Assembly: GCA_050012675.1 (NCBI GenBank)
Contig: JBEKGS010000027.1
Coordinates: 1 to 38,224 of the forward strand
DNA from: Fen-455 sp050012675
Lineage (GTDB): Bacteria; Actinomycetota; Acidimicrobiia; Acidimicrobiales; Bog-793
Length of the DNA stretch: 38,224 nucleotides
Direction of reading: 5' to 3'
Shown here piece after piece: positions 37,800-38,224 of the stretch; position 1 is the first letter of the stretch; each line of letters opens with the position of its first letter. The notes below the pieces were generated by a model. That model saw nothing but the letters and a program-made list of their open reading frames with translations, searched no databases and was not told the DNA's origin. Made by a program: the position numbers and the translations under genes.

Positions 37800-37805
37800 A
37801 TGTTA
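37800..37805 (-). promoter_or_regulatory. -10 element (TAACAT) of the polytopic membrane protein gene
   Basis: TAACAT on the reverse strand ends 6 bases before GTG 37793. It matches the leaderless pattern seen at other genes in the window. Confidence 0.43.
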
Positions 37806-38027
37806 ACCAATCGTCATCCTTGCCTCCGAACTCAGCATGAGACGGGCCGACACACCCCGCGTTGGCTGGTGCCACCATGCATGTCGATCTGCGACGAGAG
37901 GTTCAACCCACTGTGGCCGGTGCGGCCCGACCCGCGGAACTCGGACGCCGCGCACGACCTCCCTGGCGTAGCATCCGGGGACGCGGCTGGAGCGGTAGCG
38001 GCGATCATCACGCTGCTGTTCCAGCGA

Positions 38028-38100
38028 GGGCCCGTAGCTCAGTGGTCAGAGCAGGGGACTCATAATCCCTTGGTCGCAGGTTCGATCCCTGCCGGGCCCA
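38028..38100 (+). tRNA. tRNA with anticodon CAT, likely tRNA-Ile2 (or elongator Met)
   Basis: 73 bases, acceptor GGGCCCG/CGGGCCC, discriminator A38100, no encoded CCA. The anticodon stem is GGGGA/TCCCT with loop CTCATAA, so the anticodon is CAT at 38061-38063. The first base pair is G-C, so it is not the usual initiator. C4-G69, C5-G68, A37 and A38, the features read by lysidine synthetase TilS in E. coli tRNA-Ile2, are all present, and the body resembles E. coli tRNA-Ile2. The Met versus Ile call remains open. Confidence 0.93.
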
Positions 38101-38186
38101 CAGATGAAATCGCAGTTCAGGCCGTAATTCTTGGGTTGGATTAGCGGTGCCAGCAACCAAACATTCACCCAACAAAAGCCGGGGCA

Positions 38187-38222
38187 CCCCAGGGGGACCC
38201 CAGGGGGACAACCCCAGGGGGA
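38187..38222 (+). repeat. Tandem repeat of CCCCAGGGGGA at the window edge
   Basis: Three copies of the 11-base unit at 38187-38197, 38198-38208 and 38212-38222; the last is separated by 3 bases (CAA). Each unit contains CCCCAGGGG and can pair with itself. The array may go on beyond the window. Confidence 0.7.
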
Positions 38223-38224
38223 CA

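Noticed and set aside
36912..38144. Long forward frame (410 codons) opposite the membrane protein gene
   Set aside because: Rich in His, Arg, Asp and Pro, runs through a tRNA, and lies antisense to a convincing membrane protein.
38008..38211. Reverse-strand 67-codon frame including a stretch reading GSNLRPRDYESPALTTELRA
   Set aside because: This is the well-known false protein translated from the antisense of a CAU-anticodon tRNA; the tRNA at 38028-38100 explains it.

Overview
The window looks like a chromosomal core segment of a high-GC Actinomycetota. The gene order (lepA-hrcA-dnaJ-rsmE-regulator-hemW, phoH-ybeY-corC-era, uppS-recO-glyS-ppdK-dnaG-rpoD), the BldD-like regulator and the frequent GTG starts fit this. 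Class Acidimicrobiia is my best guess, from remembered synteny rather than any search. I saw no insertion sequence, prophage, CRISPR array or rRNA gene.

Layout. 1-2703: the end of a proton-translocating transhydrogenase operon (pntA part 2 cut by the window edge, pntB), then a protein-repair methyltransferase. 2742-5248: a membrane PIN/TRAM protein (YacL type) divergent from a secreted family 18 glycosidase. 5291-7470: rpsT divergent from lepA. 7585-12776: hrcA, dnaJ, rsmE, a BldD-like regulator overlapping hemW, and a HIT protein. 12910-16839: phoH, ybeY, a CorC/HlyC protein and era, each start overlapping the previous stop by 4 bases. 16852-23265: a reverse-strand block with a threonine-synthase-like PLP enzyme, a DinG-type helicase, a two-gene membrane unit (small protein plus COG4280-like protein), a D12-class adenine methylase and a GNAT acetyltransferase. 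23348-34208: forward genes hutH, uppS, a small membrane protein, recO, glyS, ppdK, dnaG and rpoD. 34224-38224: a small reverse gene, tRNA-Asn, a cysteine dioxygenase-rhodanese pair, a polytopic membrane protein of unknown function, a CAU-anticodon tRNA that looks like tRNA-Ile2, and a short GC-rich tandem repeat at the edge.

How the genes work together. Most are housekeeping: translation and ribosome biogenesis (rpsT, lepA, rsmE, ybeY, era, glyS, two tRNAs), replication and transcription (dnaG, rpoD), repair (recO, dinG), protein quality (hrcA, dnaJ, pcm) and central metabolism (pntAB, ppdK, hutH). The cysteine dioxygenase-rhodanese pair is a small sulfur unit behind a near-consensus promoter.

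The strongest unlisted pattern is promoter architecture. At least nine genes have a -10 hexamer (TANNNT or close) ending exactly 6 or 7 bases before the start codon, and two more have it 9 or 11 bases away. Transcripts would then begin at or next to the start codon, so leaderless mRNA appears common in this genome, and the pattern fixes several start sites. Other points of interest are a BldD-like protein keeping the RXD-X8-RXXD c-di-GMP signature, a membrane protein with two ExxE motifs resembling iron permeases, a Shine-Dalgarno inside a perfect palindrome before the adenine methylase, and a perfect 14-base palindrome upstream of glyS. I found no clear multi-gene system that I would call new.
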